Source: Acidobacteriota bacterium (GTDB lineage: Bacteria; Acidobacteriota; Terriglobia; Acidiferrales; UBA7541). Taken from it: 39,858 nucleotides of DNA. The position numbers and the translations under genes are program-made. Below are positions 8,304 through 16,834 of the stretch, piece after piece (positions within the stretch are counted from its first letter, which is position 1; each line of letters opens with the position of its first letter). Where the stretch lies: positions 1 to 39,858 of the forward strand of contig JABCZF010000037.1 in the NCBI GenBank assembly GCA_013289825.1. Direction: 5' to 3'. Under the pieces are notes generated by a model. That model saw nothing but the letters and a program-made list of their open reading frames with translations. It did no database searches and was not told where the DNA came from.

Positions 8304-9275
8304 ATGGACGCGGCTCGCACATTTGCGCTTGGTGTGGACATCGGCGGGACCAAAGTGGCCGCGGGACTGGTGGACGCCGAGGGCCGGATTCTTTTTCAGA
8401 CGCGTGTGGCCATGCCCGCGCGCGGAGGTGCCGCGGAGGGATTGGGCGCAGTGCAGTCCGCTATCGAAGGCGTTTTTGCGGCGCGGCCGGAAGCGCGGGC
8501 AAGTTTGACGGGAATCGGAATTTGCGCGCCGGGTCCCCTCGATCCTGTAACTGGGGTGATCCTCAATCCGCCGAACGTGCCTTGCTGGCGGAATTTTCCG
8601 TTGGCCGCGGAAGTGCAGCGCATCTTTGGACTTTCGTCGCGAGTGGACAATGACGGGAATGCGGCGGCGCTGGCGGAATCCATCTGGGGCGCCGGAGTTG
8701 GTTATGGAAACGTTTTTTACGCAACGCTCGGAACGGGCATTGGAACCGGTATCGTTTTCGATCGCAAGATCTATCACGGCCGAACGGGAAGCGCTGCCGA
8801 AGGCGGTCACTTGACCATCGACTATCGCGGACCGCAATGCGGCTGCGGGAAACGCGGCTGCATCGAAGCCTTGTGCTCCGGTCCGGCGATCGCCCGGCGG
8901 GCTCAAGAACGGCTTATTGAATCGCCTGACGCCGATTCGAAAATGTTCGCTCTGGCCGGCGGAAAAGTGAACGGCGTGAATGCCGAGATTGTGGCCGAGG
9001 CGTTTCGCCAGGGTGATCCGCTTGCCTGTGAGGTGTTGCGAGAAACTGCGGACTTTCTGGCCATTTGGGCGGGGAATGTGATCGACCTGCTCGAACCCGA
9101 TGTGTTTATTTTTGGCGGAGGCGTGGCCCAGCTCATGAGCGGATTTTTCGGGCGCCTCCGCGAACAGCTGGCGAATTGGTGCGTGAATAAGCGCTTTGCA
9201 GAGATACCGATGGTCCTGGCGAAATACGGGTCGGACGCCGGGATCGCCGGGGCCGCCGCGTTGTGCCGCATTTGA
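8304..9275 (+). CDS. ROK family sugar kinase (glucokinase-like)
   Basis: From ATG 8304 the protein is 323 aa; an in-frame TTG at 8274 directly after the MFS stop would add ten residues but is a weaker start. ROK features seen: phosphate-binding GVDIGGTK (10-17), GICAPGPLDP, catalytic Asp117 in NDGNAAA, GTGIGTGI, the zinc site His169 with Cys179, Cys181 and Cys186 (QCGCGKRGCIE), and the adenosine motif FIFGGGV. No N-terminal helix-turn-helix is present, so it is an enzyme rather than a ROK repressor. It phosphorylates glucose or another hexose/N-acetylhexosamine with ATP in the cytoplasm. It shares a transcript with the sugar porter. Glucose is the most likely substrate, by family and by the pullulanase in the window. 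Confidence 0.9.
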   Translation: MDAARTFALGVDIGGTKVAAGLVDAEGRILFQTRVAMPARGGAAEGLGAVQSAIEGVFAARPEARASLTGIGICAPGPLDPVTGVILNPPNVPCWRNFPLAAEVQRIFGLSSRVDNDGNAAALAESIWGAGVGYGNVFYATLGTGIGTGIVFDRKIYHGRTGSAAEGGHLTIDYRGPQCGCGKRGCIEALCSGPAIARRAQERLIESPDADSKMFALAGGKVNGVNAEIVAEAFRQGDPLACEVLRETADFLAIWAGNVIDLLEPDVFIFGGGVAQLMSGFFGRLREQLANWCVNKRFAEIPMVLAKYGSDAGIAGAAALCRI

Positions 9276-9294
9276 CCGCTACTTTTAAATGCTG

Positions 9295-9781
9295 TCAGGC
9301 CGGTGCTACATCCGCTCGACTGTGGGCAACGATCAGAGTGAGGTCGTCCTGCTGTTCGCTGGGATCAAACTGGCGAATCTCTTCGACGGCCAAGACCAGC
9401 AAGGATGCTGAAGGCTGGCCACCATGGCGGCGAAACGCTTGGACTAGGCGGCGTTCTCGGAATTCTTCTCCGGCGTCGCTGAACGATTCGGTGGCGCCAT
9501 CGGTGTAGAGGAACGTGTCTCCTGGGAAGAGTTGGCGTTCTTCGAACGAGCAATCCCATTTCTCAAACAGTCCGAGCACAGTGGACCTGGACTCGAGTCG
9601 CTCCAGAGTGCGGAAACAACCTTGACTGAACCTGTATTTTCGAACTCCTGCGCAGCGCGGCGTTGGGATTCGAGCTTTTGCGCTAAGCGCGCGGCGTTGC
9701 TTTTCAACACCTCGTGTCAATTTCATCGAAGCCGGCAAGGACGAAGGAGTTTCCGTCCACATCTTCAAACGCGTCAAGGTT
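9295..9781 (-). pseudogene. Decayed VOC (glyoxalase-like)-SpoIIE/PP2C phosphatase fusion, catalytic core deleted
   Basis: Reading the minus strand in shifting frames gives pieces of one protein in the right order. First comes the end of a VOC domain, FEDVDGNSFVLAGFDEIDTR (9769-9710). Next is a linker helix split by a frameshift: EKQRRALSAK in one frame, continued as KLESQRRAAQEFE in the next. Then the SpoIIE C-terminus: LGLFEKWDCSFEE, PGDTFLYTDGATESFSDAG and QQDDLTLIVAHS, ending at stop 9295. The usual ~200 residues between linker and LGLFE, including most catalytic aspartates, are missing. Such VOC-linker-SpoIIE fusions are known from Acidobacteria, where SpoIIE domains dephosphorylate anti-sigma antagonists. 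Two frame changes plus a large deletion make it non-functional. Limits are approximate; the N-terminal VOC part may extend to about 9830. Confidence 0.75.
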
Positions 9782-9943
9782 CCCCCCATTCGGGGTTGCC
9801 GTTGCCAAGCCGGCATACCAACCTCCTAGGCCGTCGAGCGCCGTTCGCGCATCCAATAGCTGGAGTTCAAAATAGGGTGAGTAAACTCTCAGCTGCGGCT
9901 TCAGAAATCCGCGGCTGAAGAAAACCTTACGAGGGACAAGATC

Positions 9944-10852
9944 ATGGGCGACAAAGCGACGGCTGGTGTGACGGGGATTTCAGGAAGTGGTTTGCCGGTG
10001 GCCAAAAGCGGCGAGTTCCGCATTGGCGGGGATCTGCCGGTGTGGCGGCTCGGGTTTGGGGCCATGCGGATTACCGGAAAAGGTATATGGGGCGAGCCCC
10101 AGGATCACGACGAAGCGATTCGGGTGCTTCAGCGGGCGGTCGAATTGGGAATCAATTTTATTGACACGGCGGATTCCTACGGGCCGCACGTGAGCGAAAG
10201 GCTTATCGCCGAGGCGCTCTATCCTTATCCGGCGGGCTTGGTGATCGCGACAAAAGCTGGGTTTGATCGATCGGGACCGGATCGGTGGACGATGAATGGG
10301 CGGCCGGAACATTTGCGCAAAGCGTGCGAAGGGAGTTTAGAGCGGCTGAAGCTGGAACGGATTGATTTATATCAATTGCACCGGATTGATCCTGCCGTGC
10401 CGGCGGAGGATCAGCTGGGAACGCTAAAGGATTTGCAAACACAGGGGAAAATCAAACACATCGGCCTTAGCGAAGTCAGTGTCGCGCAGATCGAGCATGC
10501 GCGAACCGTCGTGCCGATCGTTTCGGTACAGAACCGTTACAGCGTCGCGGACCGGGCCGCGGAAGATGTTCTCAAGTATTGCGAGAGCATGTGTATTGGC
10601 TTTATTCCGTGGTTCCCCCTGGGTGCCGGCAAATTGACCGAGAAGGGCGGCAAACTCGAGCGAACCGCCGCCGGAATGAAAATTTCACCTTCTCAGCTGG
10701 CGCTGGCGTGGCTTTTGTGGCGCTCGCCGGTGATGTTGCCGATTCCGGGAACATCGCGCGTCGCTCACCTGGAAGAAAATGTAGCGACCGCGGCCCTGCA
10801 AGTGGATGACCGCAAAATGCGGGGATTGGGACAGAAGGTCAAGACGGCCTAG
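9944..10852 (+). CDS. Aldo/keto reductase
   Basis: A 302-aa single-domain TIM-barrel oxidoreductase with the full AKR tetrad: Asp74 (NFIDTADSYG), Tyr79, Lys104 (ATKAG) and His146 (YQLHR). The family signature near GKIKHIGLSEVS and the C-terminal NADPH pocket (PIPGTSRVAHLEENVAT) are also present. It reduces aldehydes or ketones with NAD(P)H in the cytoplasm; the physiological substrate cannot be told. A purine-rich GAGGGAC lies 12-18 bp before ATG 9944. It is a single gene flanked by the phosphatase pseudogene and a weak terminator. Confidence 0.92.
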   Translation: MGDKATAGVTGISGSGLPVAKSGEFRIGGDLPVWRLGFGAMRITGKGIWGEPQDHDEAIRVLQRAVELGINFIDTADSYGPHVSERLIAEALYPYPAGLVIATKAGFDRSGPDRWTMNGRPEHLRKACEGSLERLKLERIDLYQLHRIDPAVPAEDQLGTLKDLQTQGKIKHIGLSEVSVAQIEHARTVVPIVSVQNRYSVADRAAEDVLKYCESMCIGFIPWFPLGAGKLTEKGGKLERTAAGMKISPSQLALAWLLWRSPVMLPIPGTSRVAHLEENVATAALQVDDRKMRGLGQKVKTA

Positions 10853-10891
10853 GCTCGAGCCTTGGCGGCCGCTAGCTGCTTTTCTGCGCGG

Positions 10892-10922
10892 AAAGGCGCT
10901 CTCGAACGGCCAGCCTTTTTTT
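10892..10922 (+). terminator. Weak rho-independent terminator after the aldo/keto reductase
   Basis: AAAGGC (10892-10897) can pair with GCCTTT (10913-10918), and a run of seven T ends at 10922. The stem is short and the loop long (15 nt), so this is tentative. Confidence 0.3.
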
Positions 10923-11201
10923 GTGTTTGAAGTACGCAACCTGGTTTAATCGCTTCTCAGCTTCTGTTTTTGTTTACTATGGCCGCCTAGGTTTTTTCCC
11001 TCTTCTGAGAGTACGCGGTTTCCGCCAGAGACTTTCTTTCTTGATCAACATTTCCTCCGGAAAGGGCAAGTCCCGGACAGGGCCTAACTGCGGGTAAATC
11101 TTGTCATGAACAGCTGGCGTCCCCCATAGAGAGGTTGGCTGAGAGGCGAGATTTGGGACGCTACTCTGTGGGCCAGGCACACGGCAAAATATAAAATTGT
11201 G
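10923..11201. other. Intergenic stretch between aldo/keto reductase and the Cys-rich secreted protein
   Basis: Together with the terminator, about 350 bp separate two convergent genes. I find no open frame with a start signal, no RNA gene and no repeat here. Confidence 0.5.
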
Positions 11202-12188
11202 TTAATTCCACGACAAGATGTGCAGACCGACGGATTGACTCGAGAGATACACAGCGACTTCTTGTTTGGCTCCGGGAGCGGTGGCCAGCCACGCCGTGAC
11301 TTTGATACCGGTGAGTTCCTCCGATTGGTCTTCCTGCCGGATTGCCCAAGTGGAAGGAACCAGAACCTGCAGCCGGGAGACGAGATCGCGAAATCTTCGG
11401 TCGGCGTCCGAGGCAGAAGTCTCGGTCCAGTAACATAAATACTGCGTTCCAGCCTCATTCGAACGAGACTTTGAGGTTCGGTTGACGGCGCATTGCGCGG
11501 CCCCCGCGAGTTTGATGGTCGCATCGGAAACGGCGCCGCTTGTTTTTACGGTACGCAGATCTTCAAAAGCGCTCGCGCGGGCCTCGAAGGCTCGCTTGAG
11601 GCTCTGGCACAAATCGTCGCAACCGCCCACTACCGGGGCGGGAGCGGTTTTCTTGGGAGGACCAGGCGGGCGGTTGACCAAGTAAGGCGAGGAGAACGAA
11701 CTTATCCAAAGATAGACTTTCGCCGTGCCATCGTTTTGTTTTGTGGCTTGCAAATGCAAGGGGCAATGGCCGAGATAGGGTCCTTCGGTGCCGGGAACCG
11801 CACAATCCGGTGGGCCAGCGTCTAAAAAATGATCTGCGGCTGGAGAGTCAATCTTGAATTGCCACGCGGGCTCGAGAATCCGGAGAGATTCTAGCGCCCC
11901 TGCGTACCAGCCTTGCGCGCCCTGGTAAGGAATCTGGACGTAGCAGATGAGCATGGGGACGTTGTTGGCCCACGCGGTCATCTGACAGGGGACCTTCGCT
12001 CCTGCAACCGACACGTCGGGAACGGCAATTCGATTGGCGCGATATTCTCTAAAATCAGTGACCGCAGCGTCGAGTATGTTCTGAAGATTTCGACAGAGTT
12101 GGTCTTTGCACTGGGCAGCCCCAGAGGCCGGAAGAAAGAGACCGGCGAGGCAGAAGAGAGAGAATGCGTGTAGCGGTTTGTTGTTCAT
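11202..12188 (-). CDS. Secreted protein of unknown function with two related Cys-containing repeats
   Basis: From ATG 12188 (a GTG at 12200 would add four residues) the protein is 328 aa with a signal peptide (LFCLAGLFLPASGAAQ). I do not recognise the family. The mature part has two similar halves. Half one starts CKDQLCRNLQNILDAAVTDF and continues to a core Cys, GAKVPCQM. Half two starts CDDLCQSLKRAFEARASAFEDL and continues to GAAQCAVNR. In both, a CxxxC or CxxC opens a helix ending in an 'F.(E/D)(Y/L)R' element, followed by a valine-rich strand and a third Cys. A Pro-rich linker (NRPPGPPKKTAPAP) separates them. Paired cysteines suit disulfides in the periplasm. It is a single gene and gives no functional context. 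Confidence 0.75.
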   Translation of the reverse strand: MNNKPLHAFSLFCLAGLFLPASGAAQCKDQLCRNLQNILDAAVTDFREYRANRIAVPDVSVAGAKVPCQMTAWANNVPMLICYVQIPYQGAQGWYAGALESLRILEPAWQFKIDSPAADHFLDAGPPDCAVPGTEGPYLGHCPLHLQATKQNDGTAKVYLWISSFSSPYLVNRPPGPPKKTAPAPVVGGCDDLCQSLKRAFEARASAFEDLRTVKTSGAVSDATIKLAGAAQCAVNRTSKSRSNEAGTQYLCYWTETSASDADRRFRDLVSRLQVLVPSTWAIRQEDQSEELTGIKVTAWLATAPGAKQEVAVYLSSQSVGLHILSWN

Positions 12189-12263
12189 AGGCGGCAGCAC
12201 GCTCGAGGTTCGATGTGAATCCGACCCGGGCGAGGGCAGAGGAAGGATTGTGGCAGCAATGAA

Positions 12264-12292
12264 ATCGTGCCTGCCGCTTATGATGGTGTCAA
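12264..12292 (-). promoter_or_regulatory. Possible promoter of the Cys-rich secreted protein gene
   Basis: On the minus strand a perfect TTGACA (12292-12287) is followed after 17 bp by CACGAT (12269-12264), only three of six -10 matches. The start site would be about 65-70 bp before ATG 12188. Confidence 0.3.
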
Positions 12293-12342
12293 CCCGTATT
12301 GTTACGGTCGTCCGCGTCGATGGTAACGCCCGACGGCTGGAT

Positions 12343-15300
12343 TCAACGGGCCAGAGGCATGCGAATCACGTTCGCGCGTTCGTCTGGCTCGGCGGCTACG
12401 CCGTCACGGAAGGCGACCACTCGGGCGGAATTCACGGGAATGCGCTCGCCGGGAACGACAATTCCGACCAGATTCAGGGGGTCCGCAGCGGAGAGGGTAA
12501 TTAGCTCGCCGGTCGGTGGCCGATTCCGCATGGCGCGCAATGACTCGACGGCCATACCCAGGGCGAACTGCTCGCCCAGGAAGCCGCTGACGAATCGGCC
12601 ACCGCGAACCTCGCCGCGATCTTCGAGACGGCGGAAAGTGATGAGCAATTCGCGCCATTTGGGAAGAATGGGCTCGCGAGTGAGGAGTTCGCGGAAAACG
12701 ATTCCGTAACGGCCGAGAAGCATCCGGCAGGTGGCTTCGAGAGCGCGAGAGTGGTCACCGGTTTCGCCGGAAAAAAGCAAGGACCAGCGGCCCGCGCTAT
12801 GGCGGGGCCGCGAAGTGCGGCCAATTCCCTGCCCAGAGCGCCTCTTGGGATCGATCAGCGCGCGAAGATTGTCAAAACCGTCCGCCGTGAGAAGTCCTGC
12901 AGCCACGAGTTCCCAGAGCGCAGCTTCCACTTCTGACTTTAGTCTGCCGGAGCCACGAACGATATCGGCGAAGAACGAAGCGCCGCGCTGTCGCAAAAAC
13001 TGAAGAATCGCGCTGGCGCCGGCACTCAGGCCGAACGTTTCCGCTTCGCCCGTTTCGCGACGCGGGATCATCCACTCGGAATCTTCGCGCACGAAGAAAG
13101 TGACGGGAGCGACGCTCGTCGGAGTGACGCGGCGTTTTGCGCCGGTGACGGATTCGAGCGTGGCGGGATGCGGAGACAGGCGGCCCCAACCCACAACGCC
13201 GGTGAGACAAAGCTGATCGAGAATCGTTGGATCGTAATCGGTGATGCGGCGTTTTAGGATTTGGCGTTCCCAGGAATTTGCCGGCGCTTCGAAACCCTGC
13301 AGCTGACGGATGGCTTCGAGCGTGCCGCGCTCGCCGAGCAGTTGTGTGCTGGGAGCAACGTGCTGCCAGCCAAGTAGCCAGTTCATGAATTGAGCGGGAG
13401 CGACGGACTGGATTTGCTTGCGGAGTTGGCCGAGCGTCAGGCGATGAATGCGCGCCAGCAAGCGACGTTCGCACCATTCGGATTCGTTTGCGGCCGGAGA
13501 GCTGAACTTCCCGCGAAGGATGAGGCCGCTGGATTCGAGACGGAGCAGTGACTTTTCGATGTCCGAATGGGGGAGAGCGAGAAGCGCGGCAAGTTGGTTT
13601 TCCGTAACAGGGCCGCTATGCAGGATCCAGCCGGTTACCAGAGAGAGAAGCGCATCTTCCGGCGACGAGGCTAGCGATTCGAAATCGGGGAGCGGCGATT
13701 CGAAAGCGGCTCCGGGAAAGACTTGGAGGAACAAGCGCATACGTTCGGCGGCGACCCAATAGATTTCCGAGCCTGCGCGTGCGCGCGTTGCACGATGTTG
13801 TTCAGCCAATTGGCTGAAAAAGTCATCCCAAACGGGCAATGATTCTTGAAGCTTCAGAACCATGCCATGCGAGCCTTCGGCGACAGTCATGGAACCAGCC
13901 GGAATGGCAATCAGCGTCAGGAGTGTGTCGTGGAGTTCTTCCGCGTCGCGGACATCGGGCCAGGCATCGTCCGAGACTTCGGCGATAGCGGCGGGGTCGA
14001 GGCGGCCGATCTCTCCGAGCACGGCGTCGGGCAGAATGCGGCGCATCTCGACGGCACGAGCGCGGCGCTCCTCGAGTGGCGCATCATCAAGGTAGGCGTA
14101 GGGATTGGCGTTCAGGATTTCGTGAGAAAAATGAGAAGGCTGCGGCGTATCGACGGCCAGGCATCGGATGCCGCCGCTAGCGATGCCGTCGAGGACACGC
14201 TCCAGGCCCTCGATATCCATTGCTTCGGTAAGGACGTCTTTCATGACCTCGCGGATGAGCGGGTGATTGGAAATGGCGATGTCGCCTGCGATATTTTCCT
14301 GGCAAGCTTGGGCTTCCGGGAACACGGCAGCGAGCAGATCATCGGCCCGCATGCGCTGGATTTGTGGCGGAACTCTCTTGCCGCCGCGGAAACGAAGCAG
14401 CGCCAGAGCGCGACCGGCGTCCCAACGCCAGCGTGTAGTAAAAAGCGGCGAGGTGAGCACGGCTTGCTCGAGAACGGACTTCAGGGAATTTGGATGAAGG
14501 AAATGGAAGACGTCACCGAGCGGGAAACTGTGCTGTTCGCTGAGCGAGATATTTAATCCGTTGTCGGTCGCTGCGGCTTGCAGCTCGAAATTGAACGCAC
14601 GGCAAAAGCGTTTGCGAAGCGCGAGGCCCCAGGCTTTGTTGATGCGGCCACCGAAGGGCGCGTGGATGACGAGTTGCATGCCGCCGCTTTCATCGAAGAA
14701 GCGCTCGGCGATAATGGTCGTTTGCGTGGGAACTGCGCCGAGCAAAGCTCGCCCGGCCACTATGTATTCTACGATTTGCTCGGCGCCGGGATCATCGAGG
14801 CCGCACTCGGCTTTCAGCCAATTTACGGCGGCGACGCGTCCGCCCGAGTCCGGCGACGCCCGTGCAACGAACTTGCTAATCTGTTCGCGTAGTTCACCGA
14901 TGTGCGCCGAGAGTTCGTCTGTTCGCGATGGGGCTTCGCCACGCCAGAAGGGCACGTTGGGGGGCGCTCCTTGCGCGTCTTCCACCAGCACGCTGCCGGC
15001 TTGGACACGGCGAATGCGCCAGGAAGTATTTCCGAGAAGCATGATGTCTCCCGCGAGGCTTTCGACGGCGAAGTCTTCGTCGACGGTGCCGACAACGATA
15101 GCCTCGGGCTGGGCCACCACGGTGTAGAGCGAATTCTCCGGAATTGCGCCGCCACTGGTAATAGCTGCCAAGCGGCTGCCCCGGCGCGCGCGAACCATGC
15201 CGTTTACGCGATCGCGATGCAGATAGGCAGCGTAGCGTCCTCGCTTGGAGGCGATGCCTTCTGAAAGCATCTCGACTATTTCGTCAAAGTCGTTGCGCGA

Positions 15301-16650
15301 GAGATGGCCATAGGGATACGCGCGGCGTACTGTTTGGAATAACTGGTCTTCGCTCCAGTCCTCAGCAGCGCACATAGCAACAATCTGCTGGGCCAAAATA
15401 TCCAGAGGAGCTCCCGGAATGGCGATGCGATCGAGATCGCCTTGGCGAATCGCACGGACAAGCGCTGCACATTCGAGCAGGTCGTCACGCGTCGTCGCGA
15501 AGAGGCGCCCTTTGGGCACTGCACCGCGCCAATGACCCGCGCGTCCGATACGCTGCAAACCCACAGAAATGGAGCGCGGTGAACCGATCTGACAGACCAG
15601 ATCAACGCTGCCAATATCGATTCCGAGTTCGAGGGAAGCGGTGGCGACCAGCGCCCGAATTTCACCCGCTTTCAATTTTCTTTCGGCGGCGAGCCGCAGC
15701 TTGCGCGACAAGCTGCCGTGATGCGTGGCAACCGCAGCTTGTCCCAGCCGCTCGCCAAGATGATGCGCCACGCGCTCGGCGAGCCGCCGCGTGTTGACAA
15801 AAATCAGCGTCGAGCGATGCTGCGTGGCCAGCGTGGCGATGCGATCGTAGATTTCGCCCCACATTTCGTTGGACGCGACCGGTCCAAGTTCGCTTCCGGG
15901 AACCTCGATAGCCAAATCGAGTTCGCGCCGGTGACCTATTTGCACGATCACTGGATCGGAGCGAGCCGAGCCGCCGAGAAAACGGGCGACCAGTTCGATG
16001 GGTTTTTGCGTCGCGGAAAGACCAATACGAGTGAGAGCTTTACCAGTCAAGTGGTCGAGACGTTCGAGGGAAAGCGCCAGGTGCGCGCCGCGCTTGTCGT
16101 CGGCGACTGCGTGAATTTCGTCGACGATCACCGCTTCAACCGTTCTGAGCACCTCGCGGCTCTTCACGGCGGTCAAGAGGATATAGAGGGATTCGGGAGT
16201 CGTGACTAAGATGTGCGGCGGTCGCGACAGCATCGCGCGTCGCTCCTGGGCCAGCGTGTCTCCCGTGCGCACGGCCGTGCGTATGTCCGGCATGAGGATT
16301 CCGCGCCGGCCGGCGAGTTCAAGAATTTCACCAAGGGGAACTTCCAGATTCTTCTGAATGTCGTTGCTTAGCGCTTTCAGCGGTGAGACGTAAAGAACCT
16401 CGATTTGGTCTCTCAATTCCCCGTTGAGGGCTTTGCGCACCAAGCGATCAATACAGATCAGAAAGGCTGCCAGCGTTTTCCCTGAGCCGGTGGGAGCGGA
16501 AATGAGAGTGGTTTCTCGAGCCAGAATGCTCGGCCAGCCTAGCAGTTGCGGCTCCGTCGGCGTGCTGAAGCGGCCGATAAACCAATCGCGGACGAGTGGG
16601 TGGGCCCAATCCAAGCCGGAGGAGATCGCTTGTGAAGTCTCGAGGTTCAT
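12343..16650 (-). CDS. lhr: Lhr family ATP-dependent helicase
   Basis: At 1435 aa this is close to full-length Lhr (E. coli about 1540). Superfamily 2 motifs are complete: Walker A SAPTGSGKT (51-59), DEIH box (177-180), motif III SAT (212-214), ATASLELGIDIG (336-346) and motif VI QRIGRAGH (366-373). After the two RecA domains come the winged-helix and beta-barrel parts of the Lhr core, then a long C-terminal region (about 850-1435) like the Lhr C-terminal domain. Lhr is a 3'-5' DNA/RNA:DNA translocase linked to DNA repair; in E. coli the C-terminal part has been reported to be a uracil-DNA glycosylase. No Lhr partner gene (phosphoesterase, ligase) is adjacent. The -10 element lies only 13 bp before the ATG. 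Confidence 0.95.
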   Translation of the reverse strand: MNLETSQAISSGLDWAHPLVRDWFIGRFSTPTEPQLLGWPSILARETTLISAPTGSGKTLAAFLICIDRLVRKALNGELRDQIEVLYVSPLKALSNDIQKNLEVPLGEILELAGRRGILMPDIRTAVRTGDTLAQERRAMLSRPPHILVTTPESLYILLTAVKSREVLRTVEAVIVDEIHAVADDKRGAHLALSLERLDHLTGKALTRIGLSATQKPIELVARFLGGSARSDPVIVQIGHRRELDLAIEVPGSELGPVASNEMWGEIYDRIATLATQHRSTLIFVNTRRLAERVAHHLGERLGQAAVATHHGSLSRKLRLAAERKLKAGEIRALVATASLELGIDIGSVDLVCQIGSPRSISVGLQRIGRAGHWRGAVPKGRLFATTRDDLLECAALVRAIRQGDLDRIAIPGAPLDILAQQIVAMCAAEDWSEDQLFQTVRRAYPYGHLSRNDFDEIVEMLSEGIASKRGRYAAYLHRDRVNGMVRARRGSRLAAITSGGAIPENSLYTVVAQPEAIVVGTVDEDFAVESLAGDIMLLGNTSWRIRRVQAGSVLVEDAQGAPPNVPFWRGEAPSRTDELSAHIGELREQISKFVARASPDSGGRVAAVNWLKAECGLDDPGAEQIVEYIVAGRALLGAVPTQTTIIAERFFDESGGMQLVIHAPFGGRINKAWGLALRKRFCRAFNFELQAAATDNGLNISLSEQHSFPLGDVFHFLHPNSLKSVLEQAVLTSPLFTTRWRWDAGRALALLRFRGGKRVPPQIQRMRADDLLAAVFPEAQACQENIAGDIAISNHPLIREVMKDVLTEAMDIEGLERVLDGIASGGIRCLAVDTPQPSHFSHEILNANPYAYLDDAPLEERRARAVEMRRILPDAVLGEIGRLDPAAIAEVSDDAWPDVRDAEELHDTLLTLIAIPAGSMTVAEGSHGMVLKLQESLPVWDDFFSQLAEQHRATRARAGSEIYWVAAERMRLFLQVFPGAAFESPLPDFESLASSPEDALLSLVTGWILHSGPVTENQLAALLALPHSDIEKSLLRLESSGLILRGKFSSPAANESEWCERRLLARIHRLTLGQLRKQIQSVAPAQFMNWLLGWQHVAPSTQLLGERGTLEAIRQLQGFEAPANSWERQILKRRITDYDPTILDQLCLTGVVGWGRLSPHPATLESVTGAKRRVTPTSVAPVTFFVREDSEWMIPRRETGEAETFGLSAGASAILQFLRQRGASFFADIVRGSGRLKSEVEAALWELVAAGLLTADGFDNLRALIDPKRRSGQGIGRTSRPRHSAGRWSLLFSGETGDHSRALEATCRMLLGRYGIVFRELLTREPILPKWRELLITFRRLEDRGEVRGGRFVSGFLGEQFALGMAVESLRAMRNRPPTGELITLSAADPLNLVGIVVPGERIPVNSARVVAFRDGVAAEPDERANVIRMPLAR

Positions 16651-16663
16651 GGTCCGGAGTCAA

Positions 16664-16669
16664 ATTATA
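16664..16669 (-). promoter_or_regulatory. Consensus -10 element of lhr (near-leaderless)
   Basis: A perfect TATAAT (minus strand, 16669-16664) ends 13 bp before ATG 16650, so transcription should begin only about 7 nt ahead of the start codon. No convincing -35 hexamer is seen at 16-18 bp. No Shine-Dalgarno would fit in so short a leader. Confidence 0.4.
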
Positions 16670-16834
16670 ACGCAAACGATTCTGCGCCGCAGATGCCGAG
16701 GAATGTTTCGTGTGGCTCTGCCACTTGGGCCTCGACATGTCTCGACTCAATTGCGAGTGCCTTGCCGTGGAGACGATGGCTGGGACCTCCTGCGCGGCTC
16801 TGTGGCTTTAAAGGCCGCACTCCCGGAGGTACTT

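Noticed and set aside
8004..8906. A 300-codon minus-strand open frame opposite the MFS and ROK genes.
   Set aside because: The plus-strand genes have complete family motifs; the minus frame is a GC-rich shadow.
11202..12200. GTG 12200 as the start of the Cys-rich secreted protein.
   Set aside because: It adds only four residues before the signal peptide and has no better ribosome site than ATG 12188.
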